A stretch of DNA of 64,000 nucleotides, taken from contig NC_092872.1 of the NCBI RefSeq assembly GCF_028372415.1, positions 388,700,853 through 388,764,852 of the forward strand, written 5' to 3'. Shown here in pieces: positions 31,470 to 42,202 of this stretch (position 1 is its first letter; every line of letters starts with the position of its first letter). The notes beneath the pieces were generated by a model that saw only the letters and a program-made list of their open reading frames with translations, made no database searches and was not told the origin of the DNA. Source of the DNA: Notamacropus eugenii. Its lineage: Eukaryota > Chordata > Mammalia > Diprotodontia > Macropodidae. The position numbers were made by a program, and so were the translations under genes.

Positions 31470-31785
31470 AACAGTCTGGTTGGTGGACTATGTCTCTCCC
31501 TAGAATGCTCTCCCTCCTTATCTCTACCTTTTGGATCCCTAGCTTCCTCCAAGATTCAGATCAAGTACTATTTCCTATTAGGGACCTTTTTTGTTTCTCA
31601 TACTTGCTGGGGTTCCCCTACTCAATTAGTTTGTGTGTGTATACACACACACACACACATATATATTGTTTTTACTAATCTTTATATATGTTGTTCTTCT
31701 GTTGGTCAACCCAGTAGAAAGTTAAGTTCCTTGGGAGCACAGATCATTTCTGTGGTTTGTTTTCATATCTTTTGTACCCAGATGT
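31470..31785 (+). mobile_element. L2 3' end, split by a SINE (left part)
   Basis: CCTAGAATGCTCTCCCTCCT, TTCAGATCAAGTACTATTTC, AGTTAAGTTCCTTGGGAGCA and TTTTGTACCCAG. A (GT/CA) tract at 31633-31662 lies within it. The frames of 62 and 149 codons here are L2-derived. Confidence 0.85.
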
Positions 31786-32014
31786 CACAGTTTTCTCTCC
31801 CTAAGGTACTCCTAGAGAGGGAAAAAAAACAAAAAATTCAGTGTATCTCTGCAGATCAGCTTTTTCAGCTTATAGTCTTAGAGAACTGCGTAGAGCCCTG
31901 GGAAGGGGGGTGACTTCTCTAGTGCCACACAGCCAGTATGGGTCAGACAGGACTTGAACCCTTGTGCTAGTCCTGACTCCATGATAGATCCTTCATCTGC
32001 TATTGCAGGCTGCC
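31786..32014 (-). repeat. MIR-related SINE inserted in L2
   Basis: TATAGTCTTAGAGAACTGCG, AGTGCCACACAGCCAGTATG, TCAGACAGGACTTGAACCC and AGTCCTGACTCC, then the L2 terminus resumes. Boundaries approximate. Confidence 0.7.
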
Positions 32015-32068
32015 TTTCCCAGGCACATAACAGGTACTTAATAAATATTTTTTGAATTTAATTGAATC
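32015..32068 (+). mobile_element. L2 3' end (right part)
   Basis: CAGGCACATAACAGGTACTT followed by AATAAATATTTTTTGAAT, the terminus that completes 31470-31785. Confidence 0.8.
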
Positions 32069-32624
32069 GAGGTAAATACAAGTTGTATGCTACAGAAAGG
32101 AGATGGAGCTGGGCCCTACAAACTAAGATAGAAAATACATTTTTGGTTTCCTAGGATTGCAGACACTGAGGCTTCTAATTGGTGTTGTGTCAGTCAGAGG
32201 AGCAGAGGCCACATTTATACAATGAAAGACAATACATTATAAAGGGATCAGTTCGGTTTTGATGACTGAACCAGACTGACTGCACCATTGAATTGTGTAT
32301 GGTCATTCACTAAGATGGCTGAGGAAAATCCACTTCTTATGCTATTTTCACATAGATTCAGTGACTGTGTTAGACATGTGGCCCCTATTTCCCACTTTGA
32401 CAATGGCCTAGCACTGACTAGGGACTTGGGCTGAAATTGTATACTGTAAGCTAGTAAACTGATAACTGAAATAAATGGATGTTGGACTGTGAGATAAGAA
32501 ATTAAAGTGTTTCATTACTCACTTGGGATAATACACTTGCCAAGTAACCCCCCTCTTTGAACTTCAGTTTTCTTATCTGTCTATATAAACATCATCTCAT
32601 TGTGGACTATTAATATTGTTTTTG
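32069..32624. other. No recognised feature
   Basis: Unassigned 0.55 kb. No long frame and no named repeat. Confidence 0.45.
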
Positions 32625-32832
32625 AGAGGTAATGTGGTATAATAGATAAAGAACTGGCCTTGGATTTAGGAAGACCTCAGTTTGAGCCTACTCTTTCACA
32701 TCTTGGCTATGTGACTCCTTATTGTCTCAGGCAACTCTCTTAAGACTCTAATTTGGAAGTAAACATTAACCTACATTGGTGAAGGGATCTTCCCCAGCAG
32801 AAACTCCCTATGCCAATGAATCACAAGTCCAG
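32625..32832 (+). repeat. MIR-related SINE with long tail
   Basis: TGTGGTATAATAGATAAAGA, CTTGGATTTAGGAAGACCTC, TCTTGGCTATGTGACTCC and a tail GGTGAAGGGATCTTCCCC, then CAGAAACTCCCTATGCCAAT. The tail also occurs near 13.7 and 37.75 kb. Confidence 0.75.
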
Positions 32833-33238
32833 TCAAAATATTTTTTTGATATTACTATCATTTACTCTTGCCAGGGAAGAGATGAGGAATTGAGTTTTTG
32901 TTAGAGAAAAAACTTAAACTTCTTGGGAGAGAGGAATTATGTCAATTCCAAGTGTCATTCTTTTTAACACAGCAGGGAAAAAAACCTCCTAAAACTAATT
33001 TTCAAAGAGTAGGTAAAGGGAAAAGGCAGTCTATAGAGTGAGGTGGTAGGCCTCCATGGGACCATTGAATCAAACTAGGTACAGAAGATTTATTTTGAAT
33101 TGGTTAGCTATGATCCAGACAGCTCTGAAACTGGCAGGAGCAGGCCCACAATTCATTCAGTTGTGAAGTAAGGAAATATATCTTTACTACTTTCTGTTGT
33201 CCTTTGTCATATAATTCAATTCAACTCCAAATCATATC
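32833..33238. other. No recognised feature
   Basis: Unassigned. Confidence 0.45.
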
Positions 33239-33239
33239 A

Positions 33240-33478
33240 GCATGGTTTAATTGAAAGAACACTGCATTTGGAGTCAGGAGTGATGTGAGTTTGAACTCTG
33301 CCTTTAGATCTTATTAGCTATGTGACCATGGATGGGTCACACTTTACTTTTCTGAGATTCAGCTTTCTCATCTATAAATGGAAACAACAACCACCATTGT
33401 AGTATACTTTATGTGACTGTTGTGAAGATCACACAATACAATGCATTTTAAAATACTCTGCAAATCTAAAAGTGTTTT
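33240..33478 (+). repeat. MIR/THER1-type SINE, near full length
   Basis: GCATTTGGAGTCAGGAGTGA, TTTGAACTCTGCCTTTAGAT, TTAGCTATGTGACCATGGAT, TTTCTCATCTATAAATGG, then a tail ACTGTTGTGAAGATCACACA. Confidence 0.9.
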
Positions 33479-33519
33479 CTAAGTCTCAATTAGGAATAGG
33501 ACAGATGAATCAAAGGAAT

Positions 33520-34190
33520 TGTGGGGAGATGGCAGAATAAGGTAGGAAAGTTCCTGGTTCTCCCAAATCCCCCCACAAATAACTTGAAATAATGCCTCAA
33601 AGTAAATTTTAAAGCAGCAGAAATAATTAAAAGTTAGTGTAGAGTAGTGGTCCAGCCTAAGAAAATTTGGGAGGATGTTAGGAAAGATCTGATCTCCCAG
33701 CATACTGGTCTGGTTTGATTGAAGGGTAGATACTTCTGGTTAGATTCAAGGAGTCAACAAACAGCAAATTGTGGAGGCAGTTGTGTAGATGGAAACCTCA
33801 AACTCTGAAGCTTTAACTCCATGGATGATGTGGAGATTGAGTGGCTGATCAGAGGAAAACTGTGGGGGGGCCCTTCACTGATGCAGGATGCAGGAGCCCA
33901 GGCACACTGACCAGTGTCTGTACTGTGGGTGTGGTCGAGAAGGCATGAACATACACTGGTGGGTGTAGTCACAGAAGGGTGAGGGCCCTGTTAGTTGTGA
34001 TTATTTGGAGGAGAACAGAGTCCTTGGCTATGGTTTCAGGGTAGAGGGATGAGCTGACATGTGGCTTGCAGAAGGAGCATTTAGGGATGAAAGGGAATGA
34101 GAGCATCCACAGCAGCTGAAGTTCTAGAACTAGACGATAAAATAGAAATTGCAAAAAAGTCACTGATCATCACTACCTGAAAGAAATTCC
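33520..34190 (+). other. L1 5' UTR
   Basis: Non-coding 5' region of the L1. It starts exactly at the TSD, so this is an intact 5' end rather than a truncated one. Diverged copies of such starts (GxCGGAG/GGGGAG plus GATGGxxGAxTA) are also seen at the HAL1 5' end near 49.14 kb. Confidence 0.65.
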
Positions 34191-34204
34191 AAGATGAAAA
34201 TTCA

Positions 34205-34460
34205 CTGGAACATTATAGTTAAGTTTTCAAAGCTCCCAGGTCAAGGGGAAAATATTACAGGGAACTAGAAAGAAACAATTTAAATATTGTGGAGCTAAAG
34301 TTTGGATAACACAAGATCTAGCAGCTTCTACATTAAAAGGTCTAAGGATATAGAATATAATATTGTGAAGAGCAAAGGAGCTGGGTTTGCAATCAAGAAT
34401 AGCCTACCCAGAAAAATTGAGTGTAATCCTGAAAGGGAAAAAATGGATATTCGTAAAGAA
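34205..34460 (+). pseudogene. L1 ORF1 C-terminal remnant
   Basis: Reads KYCGAKVWITQDLAASTLKG, then after a stop AYPEKLSVILKGKK. This is the C-terminal domain of ORF1p and aligns with the HAL1 ORF1 end at 47.5-47.65 kb. The coiled coil and RRM have been lost by deletion. Confidence 0.8.
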
Positions 34461-34489
34461 TAAGTCATAGAAACAATAAAAAATTTTAT

Positions 34490-36720
34490 TAAAGAGAATG
34501 ACAGAAATGAGACACCATATCAAAACTTATAGGATGCAGCAAAAGTAGTAATAAGAGGAAAATTTATGTCTCTAAGTAGTTATATCAATACAATAAAGAA
34601 GGAGCAGATCAATGAACTGGGTATATAGTTAACAAAAACTAGGAAAAACAAACCAAATTAAACCCCTCAGTTAAACACCAAACTGGAAATCCTGAAAACT
34701 GAAGGGAAGATTAATATAATTAAATGCAAAAAACTATTGCATTAATAAATAAAACTAGGAGTTGGCTTTTAAAAAAGCTAGTAAACTAGGTTAAATCATT
34801 AGTTAATATAGTAAAAAGAGAAGAAAGCCAAAATCAAAAATGAAAAGGGTGAATTGACCACTAATAAAGATGAAATTAAAACTGTCACTAAGAGTTATTT
34901 TACCCAATCAGATAAATATATATGCCAACAAATAAATATGCCAATAAATTTAATGATTTAAGTGAAATGGAAGAATATGTAGAAAAACACAAACTAGATT
35001 AACAAGAATTAAACTGGATCAAGCAGATTAGCAGAAGAAAAAACAGATGTCTGAATAAACCTTTTTCAGAAGAAGAAATTGAACAGGCCATAAATGAATG
35101 TCTTAAGATAAAAGCATCAGGACCAGATGGGTTTAGAAGTGAATTCTACCACACATTTAAAGATAAACTAATTCCAGTATTAAATAAATTATTCACAATA
35201 ATAATGAGATGAATACTATCAAACTCCTTTTATGAAATAAATTTGGTGCTGATACCTAAACCAGGAAGAGCAAAACCAGAGAAAGAAAATTATAGACTAA
35301 TTTTACTAATAAATATTGATGCAAAAAACCTAAGTAAAATACTAACTATGACAATATATCACAAAGATTATGCATTGCTGATATCAGTATTGCAGGGCTG
35401 TTTCAATACAAGGAAAACTATTAATGTAATTGATTATATAAATAACAAAATGATAAAATCATATGATTTTGACAAACACTCATTCCTATTAAAAATGCTT
35501 GAACACATAGGTATAAATGGATTTTTCCTAAAAATGGCAAGAAGCATCTACCTAAAACCATCAGCAAATATTATTTATAATGAGGATAAGCTAGAAGTCT
35601 TTCTAGTAAGATCAGGAGTGAAATAAGGATGCTCTTTATCACCAAAATTATTCAGCATTGTATTAGAAATGCCAGCAATAACAATAAGAGAAGAAAAAGA
35701 AATTGAAGGAACAAGAATGGACAATGAGGTAATAAAACTATTTCTTTTTGCAGACAGTATGATGATATGCTTGGAAAATCCCAGATTCAACTAAAAAGTT
35801 ATTTGGCAAAGTGGCAGGATATAAAAATAAACCCAGTCAAATCATTAGCACATCTATATATTACCAACAAAATCCTATAAGAAGAGATAGTAAGAAATAG
35901 TTCATTTAAAATTAATGCAGGCAATATAAAAGAGCTGGGAGCATACTTGCCAAGACAAACCCAGGAACTATAGACATAATTATAAGATACTTTTTATACA
36001 AATAAAATCAGATTTAAATAAATGGAAAAGTATTAGTTGTTCATGAGAGTGAGGGTGGAAGGCTAAGCCAATATAATAAAAGTAACAATTCTACTTAAAT
36101 TAATTTACTTATTCAGTGCCCTCCCAATTAAATCACCAAAAAAATTTTGTTAAGCTAAAAAAATAGCAACAAAATTCATTTGGAAGAACAAAAGGTAAAG
36201 AATATGAAAGAATTTAATGAAAAAAAAAGTAAAGGAAGGAGGTCTAAGAAGTTCCAGATCCTAAATTATATTATAAGGCAGTATTTATCAAAATTTTTTC
36301 ATACTGCCTAAGAAATAGAATGGTGGATCAGTGAAAAAGAATAGATATACAATACATAGTAGCAAATGATTGTAATCCCCTCATGTTTGATAAATGTAAA
36401 GATTTATGTAAAGATAAATGCAAAGATTTCAGGATAATAATTCACTGTTTGGTAAAAATAAATTTTTGAGAAAACTAGAAAGCAGTCTGGTAGAAACTAG
36501 GTATAAACCAATATCTTATATCATTTACCAAGATAAGGTCAAAATGGATACATGACCTAGACATAAAAGGAGATATCATAAGTAAATTAGAAGAACATGG
36601 AACGTATTACCTATCAGATTTATGGATGAGAGAAGAATTTATGAATAAACATGAAGTCATGAGCACTGGAAAATGTACAATGTATAATTCTGATTATGCT
36701 AAATAAAAAATTTTGTGTAA
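34490..36720 (+). pseudogene. L1 ORF2 remnant (reverse transcriptase part)
   Basis: The longest open stretch, 35243-35626, reads LIPKPGR (RT block 1), [23 protein letters not shown] and [14 protein letters not shown]. Motif A (SLDAEKAFD type) is deleted between about 35455 and 35480. Block B appears as VK*GCSLSPKLF, with a stop at about 35624. Motif C is FADSMMICLEN near 35747, with Ser replacing the second catalytic Asp. Downstream fragments such as WKSISCSWE and WIHDLDIKGDI follow. The endonuclease domain is absent. Confidence 0.85.
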
Positions 36721-37725
36721 ATAAAACCAAAGTGGCCAAGCTTAGAAGGAAAGTAGAAAACTAAAAAGAAATATTTATTGGTAGTTTCTTGAATAAAGGT
36801 CTCATATCTCAAATATATAGAGAACCTTGTGAAATTTATAAGAATGAGTCATTCTCCAATTGATAAATGGATATGAGCAAGCACTTTTTAGAAAAAATCA
36901 AAGCTATATATAGTCTAATGCTCCCAATCATTATTGATTAGAGAAATACAAATTAAAACAACTCTGAGATACCATCTCACACTTATCAGATTGGCTACAA
37001 TGATAGAAGGGGGGTATTGACAAATGTTGGAGGGGATGTGGAAAAACTGGGACACATAGACTGTTGATGGAATTGTGAACTGATTCAACCATTTTGGAGA
37101 TCAATGTAGAGTAATGACCAAAGAATTATAAAACTGTGAATACCCTTTGACCCATCAATACCACTATTAGATCTGTTTCCCAAGGTGATCAGGGAAAAAA
37201 AAAAAGAACCTATATGTTCTAAAATATTTATAGCAGCTTTCTTAGTGGTGGCAATCGAAGGGTTATCTACAATTGAGGAATGACTGAATAAGTTGTAGTA
37301 TATGATTGTGATAGACTACTACTGTAAGAAATGATCAGCAAGTTAATTTTAGGAAAACATGAAAAGACTTACATGAAATAATGAAGAGTGAAGCAAGCAG
37401 AGACAAGAGAATATTGCATATGGTAATAGCAATATTGCTTAAAGAATGTCTGCGAATGACAAAGCTATTCTGAGTTATATGAATATTCTAATCAATTATA
37501 AAGGATGTATGAAGGAAGGTACTATCTTCCTCCAGGGATATGGAATTGTGTATCATACAGTTTCATGTACACATATGTATACATATATGCATGAATGTGT
37601 GTATATGTGTATGTGTGTGTGTATGTAAAATGTTGATTTTTTTTTAGTGCAGAGTTGGGAGGGAGAAAGGGAAACAACTTGGACCTCAAATGTAACAAAA
37701 TAAAATAAGTATAGTACAAAGGAAT

Positions 37726-37933
37726 AAGGCCTCATCTTAGGAAACTCCTATGTAAGTGAACTTCCTCTACAAAAGCAAGTTGGCACCTTCTCTACAATTA
37801 TAGTCTTAAAGAGTTGTCTGGACTCTAGAGCATGGAGAAATGAAGTTATTTTCTCAGAATCATGAGGACAGAATGTATCAGGACTTGAGTCCAGATCTTG
37901 TTGGCTTCAAGATAGGTTTTCAATCTATTATAC
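37726..37933 (-). repeat. MIR-related SINE, minus strand
   Basis: GGCCTCATCTTAGGAAACTC, ATAGTCTTAAAGAGTTGTCT, ATGAAGTTATTTTCTCAG, AGGACTTGAGTCCAGATCTT. A diverged copy of the same variant as at 29.5 and 31.87 kb. Confidence 0.65.
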
Positions 37934-38173
37934 TAGTGGTGTCAAAATCAAATAGAAACGGGGGTCACTGAACAAAAGAATCCACCCATAAAGTTCCCCT
38001 TGAACTGAAATATCAACAGTATTAAAATGCAGTATTATCTATGTTTTATTGTATTTTTATTCATTTTGTTAAATATTTCCTAATTATATTTTAATCTGGT
38101 TCAGGCAACACTCTGGACTGTTGTGAGCCACATGTGCCCCCTGGGCCACATGTTTGACACCTCTGCATTATGA
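37926..38173 (+). mobile_element. hAT-type non-autonomous DNA transposon
   Basis: A 232-base element (37934-38165). Inverted termini are TAGTGGTGTCAAA at the left and, as reverse complement of the right end, CAGAGGTGTCAAACATGTGG. It is flanked by TATTATAC and CATTATGA, a diverged 8-bp TSD as expected for hAT. No transposase. A second copy in opposite orientation lies at 54148-54352. Confidence 0.7.
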
Positions 38174-38384
38174 CCCACTGCTTTTTGAGTTGGTTAATAA
38201 TAATGCATTTAATTCAAATTTATTGATCACCTATGTTTTCATTTCCTCTGTCTACTCTGGTAGTCCACACTTCTCTGCGGTCACCTTGGTACTTTATGCT
38301 GTCCAGGGTGCTAAGAAGTCCACTAATATGCACTTTGCTTCTCCCTATTTCTGCCCTTGTTCTCTAGTCATTCTTACTGTTCAT

Positions 38385-38502
38385 CCTTTATTCTTGAAGA
38401 CGATCCATGACAGCAGGAGGGTAATGTCTTGACTTGCAAGTGAATTGGATTTAGGTGAGGCAGAATTGTGCAAGTTATTAGCCTCACTCATCTCAGAGCT
38501 CT
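38385..38502 (+). repeat. Marsupial SINE of the 'GACCATGACATCAG' family, fragment
   Basis: CTTGAAGACGATCCATGACA, GGGTAATGTCTTGACTTGCA, AATTGGATTTAGGTGAGGC and ATTAGCCTCACTCATCTC. The same block order is seen at 52.37 and 59.1 kb. Confidence 0.75.
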
Positions 38503-38689
38503 TTCCTCCTCATTGCCCCATTTCCTACAGCCCTATTTTTTCTGGCTAAGATAGCAAAGGGCTATAAGATCCACAAAGTACTGGTAATGTGTTAGCTAAT
38601 ATTATCCTTCTCAAGTAAAATAATGCCTTTGCCAAGTTATAATGTACATCCCTCTCTCTCATGGCCTTTCAGAAGTATTTGGACCTTTC

Positions 38690-38826
38690 AGGTAAGTAGA
38701 AAACTGACACTCAGAGAAATTTTGTGATTGCCTAATGTCATGTGGGTAGCCAAGATGAGAACCCTGGCCTCCTTACTCTTGGTCCAATTATTTTTCTACC
38801 CTACCACAAACTGCTGTGCCAAATGT
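38690..38826 (-). repeat. MIR-type SINE, minus strand
   Basis: GAAAACTGACACTCAGAGAA, TAATGTCATGTGGGTAGCCA, GAACCCTGGCCTCCTTACTC. Confidence 0.75.
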
Positions 38827-38989
38827 TCTGCAAATTTGAATTTTGAACTTTATGTCTAATCATGCATTGAAAGTTCTTATCTTAGACAAGAAAACAGATA
38901 TCAGCAACCAGGTGTGCTTGAGTTGGTTGGTGTTTTTGTTTGTTTGTTTGTTTTTTGGATGTACTTATCAGTACTTATCAGCCTCCCAG

Positions 38990-39075
38990 GAAAATAGAAG
39001 CTTCTTTTGGGCAAAGACATTTTTGTTTTTGTCTTAAATTCTCCAGTGCCCACACACTACCTGGCACATAAGAAT
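38990..39075 (+). mobile_element. L2 3' end fragment
   Basis: GGGCAAAGACATTTTTGTTT followed by CCAGTGCCCACACACTACCT and GGCACATAAGAAT, the L2 terminus. Confidence 0.65.
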
Positions 39076-39099
39076 AAAAATAGCAGCCAACACTTATGT
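39070..39099 (-). repeat. THER1-type SINE tail (host of SINE insertion, left part)
   Basis: AATAAAAATAGCAGCCAACA plus CTTATGT is the reversed THER1 tail. It is cut by a SINE and resumes at 39347. Its last 11 bases are the left TSD. Confidence 0.65.
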
Positions 39100-39346
39100 G
39101 GGACAGCAAAGGGGCATAGTGGATAGAATGCTGGGCCTGGAGTCAGGAAGATCAGAGTTCAAATTCAGCCTCAAACACTTATTAGTTGTGTGACCCAAGG
39201 CAAGTAACTTAACCCTGTTTGCCTCAGTTTACTTATCTGTAAAATGAGCTGGAAAAGGACATAGCAAGCCACTCCAGTATCTTTGACAAGAAAACTCCAG
39301 ATAGGGTCACAAAAAGTCTGATATGACTGAATAACAACATTTATGT
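39100..39346 (+). repeat. Long-tailed marsupial SINE inside a THER1
   Basis: Complete head (GGGGCATAGTGGATAGAATG), core (TCAAATTCAGCCTCAAACAC) and extended tail (CTCCAGTATCTTTGACAAGA, then GTCTGATATGACTGAATAAC). Flanked by AACACTTATGT (39089-39099) and AACATTTATGT (39336-39346), an 11-bp TSD with one transition, typical of LINE-mobilised SINEs. Confidence 0.92.
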
Positions 39347-39572
39347 AATGGTTTTAGATTTGCAATATTTTACGTGTATCATTTCTTTTGACATTTACAA
39401 CAACCCTGTGAAGTAGGTGTTATCATTATCCCCATTTTACAGATGAAGAAATTGATGTTGAGAGAGGTTAAGTGACTTATACAAGGTCACTTAGTAAGTA
39501 AGTATATTAAGAGAGATTCTAAGCCAGGTCTTCCTGACTCCAAGTTCATTGAATTATCTTCTGCCTCATGTG
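39347..39572 (-). repeat. THER1/MIR-type SINE (right part), minus strand
   Basis: GGTTTTAGATTTGCAATATT, CAACCCTGTGAAGTAGGTGT, TCCCCATTTTACAGATGAAG, TAAGTGACTTATACAAGGTC and AGGTCTTCCTGACTCCAAGT continue the SINE interrupted at 39099. Confidence 0.88.
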
Positions 39573-40144
39573 AATAGAAAGAATAGAACAGAATGAATAG
39601 ATTTGAAAGGACACCATGGGGGCAGTCTGAGATTGTGTAGTCTAGCAACCCAACAGGATCTTCCTTCTTCACTTTTCAGGTTTAATTTGACTCTGTGGCC
39701 TTGATACTTTTGATGTTACCCAGAGAAGTTTGGCTCTTGGCAATGCCGACCTGGACTCTCCCATTTGGGATGAAGAACGTGGGGAGATAATATGGATACA
39801 TGTGTGTGTGTGTATGTGTGTATGTGTGTTTAGGTGGAGTGGAGTGGGTCATATGGTTGTGATGAAATGATAATCCCACCACTTTGCTGCTAAAATGAGG
39901 TCAAGAAACTAACTTGGCACTTCCTATTCTTCTCCAAAATGAGGTATTCTTTATTTTTCTCCTAAAGCTATCTTTAGTAGACATTTAGATTACCTAGAGG
40001 AGAAAGCCTAATTCTGAGTGTTTTATGCTCTAAGTTACCCTGCCCTGAAGTTAATATTCCTTTGTATCACCTTCCTTCTCGTCTCTGCATGTACAATGCC
40101 CCCCTCTTGCCTGCTCCATAATGTATCTGGCTTTCATTAAATGA
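39573..40144. other. Unassigned, with a (TG)n tract
   Basis: An interrupted TG/TATG tract lies at about 39801-39832; otherwise no feature. Confidence 0.45.
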
Positions 40145-40245
40145 GACTGTGGCAAAATGGAATAAGTTAGAAAGACCGGGATTTCAGTTCTGCCTCTGAT
40201 AGAAACTGACTTCTTAACCCTGGACAAGTCATCTCCAAGTGCCCA
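40145..40245 (+). repeat. MIR-type SINE fragment
   Basis: GGGATTTCAGTTCTGCCTCT, ACTGACTTCTTAACCCTGGA and CAAGTCATCTCC are in MIR order. Confidence 0.65.
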
Positions 40246-41606
40246 GGGCTGCTCCAAGACTTCCAGAACAATCATCGTTTGGCAAATGGAGAAGGGAATT
40301 TTCTTACTGGGAGATCTCCACACCAGTGAAATCAGGTCAGGGCAAAAAAACAGATGAACAATAGAAACCAGCCATAATCCAGTGCTAATTAATTCTTACA
40401 GTTCCCTCTTTTTTAACTAATCAAAATCTGCTTTCCTGACAAGTGCCATTTATTGTGTTTCATCTTTATGCACTTACTCAGGCTGTTCCTCCTTGCTTAC
40501 ATAGTGTTCCTTAGGACTCCCTTCTTAAACTCCTCTTGGATAAGCCTGAACAGAAGGCAAATGCAAGGAAGCTTAGGGTTGACCTACTTCTGGGCATACA
40601 GTGATGGAAACACTCTCTCTCCCACTTCAGAGTATGTATGGATTTCCTCTGGTTACTTCTCAATGGCCTTGTTGACTCAGGAGTTCACACTGCGTGGTAT
40701 CTTTTAATTATATACTGAGCGAGGACTCCTTGGACATATTAAAAGAATGATGCTCAACCCTGAGACCTCTTCATCCTGCTGATTTCAGAGTGTAAAGATG
40801 CCTCTCTGAGCTACATACACTAGGTGCATGTGTAGAAGGTGCACTTCTCTCTCCTCCTCTTAAATGAGGAAAGCCATGAACTCAGACGAGTCTTATCATA
40901 TTTGTTTGTGATTTCCTTTGGTATAGATTCTTGTGAGATCTCAAAAGGGAAGTGGAATTTCCCCTTCCCAGATACCTGAGCAGAAGGGTAACAGCTACCA
41001 GAGAAATTGTGGTAGCAGTAGAAATAGAATCAGACAGACCAAAAGGGAAAGAAGTGCCCCCAAAGAAAGAGATAACTGAGGGAAAAGAGCCCATTTGATA
41101 TTGACTGAACTATTCTCAGTGGATGTAAAAATGTCACACGACTAATTGGTAGCCCTTTGCAAGGAAAATGTTGGCAAATGACCCAATTAAACTTGAAAAT
41201 TAGGCGTCCAACTGATTGTACTAGCTATGTTTTTGGATTCTCTGTGATTCTTGATTCATTATGTAGCCTTTTCTGTGTGAAAATAAAGTGACCTGTTCCA
41301 AATCAGGTTCATATTGTGCATTAGGTACTTCCTTTATTTTCCTTCTTTAGGGGGATCAGCGAGACTTGAGACTAGAGGCGAAAGTAAAGGTGTAGGTGGA
41401 CGGAAGCCCTGGGGATTCTAATTCCCTTATTGAGAAAACAGGTAGTTTCCCAGGAATGGACCTAGGGTAAATTGCCAGGGCAAGACAAGCAAAAGGCGAG
41501 GGGGAGGGAGGTGAAGTTGATTAATTAGTTAAATTAATTAACTTATTCATCATCTCAGAATGTTTACTTTCTTTTAAAGTTCAGCTCTAGCACCTCCTTC
41601 TCTATT
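40246..41606. other. No recognised feature
   Basis: 1.36 kb, one of the longest stretches without a repeat that I can name. Frames of 84 codons (40453-40707, plus) and 70 codons (40882-41094, minus) contain no motif. This is one of the better places to look for conserved non-coding sequence. Confidence 0.45.
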
Positions 41607-41692
41607 TTAGTGGCAAAGAGAGGATCTGAATTCAGGTTCTATGACTTACTTCATACCTGTAGTATCATTGTACCATGCTACCTCATCTCAAC
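41607..41692 (-). repeat. MIR-type SINE fragment, minus strand
   Basis: AGGATCTGAATTCAGGTTCT, ATGACTTACTTC and GTACCATGCTACCTC correspond to the reversed MIR core and head. Confidence 0.55.
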
Positions 41693-41734
41693 TCCAACTC
41701 AAGCGTAGAAAATGACTCACCTTTAAAATGTTAC

Positions 41735-41928
41735 TCACAAATGGTTATTCAGCCCTTGCTTAAACATTTCTAGTAACAGGAACTCACAATTTCACAAAGC
41801 AACCCATATGCTTTTCAGAAAGATTTAATTATTAGGAAATTTTTGAGATCAAGCTGAAATCTGGCTTCCTGTTACTTCCATTCAATTTCTAATCCTTTCC
41901 TTGTTCAGAACTAGCTATGTGAGAGGAT
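41735..41928 (-). mobile_element. L3/CR1-type LINE 3' end, minus strand
   Basis: Reverse order of CR1/L3 3' blocks: GGTTATTCAGCCCTTGCTTA, GGAACTCACAATTTC, AACCCATATGCTTTTCAG, ATTATTAGGAAATTTTTGAG and TGTTACTTCCATTCAA. Confidence 0.7.
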
Positions 41929-42202
41929 ATTTTAGTTAATTATAGTACTGTCAAGATGCAATTTCTATAGGTTGTTTGAGCATGTAATTACCCACTTCTT
42001 TACTGAAATCCTTTTTTATTGCTGAATTATGGCATGGAGGTGACCTTGGATTCTTCAAGGCTTTGTCAATGGAGTAAAAATTCAACTCTCCTACTTTGAG
42101 TATTTGGCCTTTAGAATGAACTATATGCCTGCCATCCCATGATCAGTGGGCTGTTTGGACAGGTGCATCTTTAGATTGAATATTGAATGCACATTTTTTC
42201 AG

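Larger units (their letters stand above)
33511..37725 (+). mobile_element. L1 LINE with both ends, internally deleted
   Basis: Begins with an L1 5' UTR start (GGGGAGATGGCAGAATAAGG near 33523), keeps the end of ORF1 (34205-34460), a broken ORF2 from the linker through the RT and C-terminal region (about 34490-36720), and the marsupial L1 3' end (36830-37716) ending in AACAAAATAAAATAAG. Flanks CAAAGGAAT at 33511-33519 and 37717-37725 are a 9-bp TSD. At about 4.2 kb it lacks most of ORF1 and the ORF2 endonuclease domain. Many stop codons; inactive. Confidence 0.85.
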
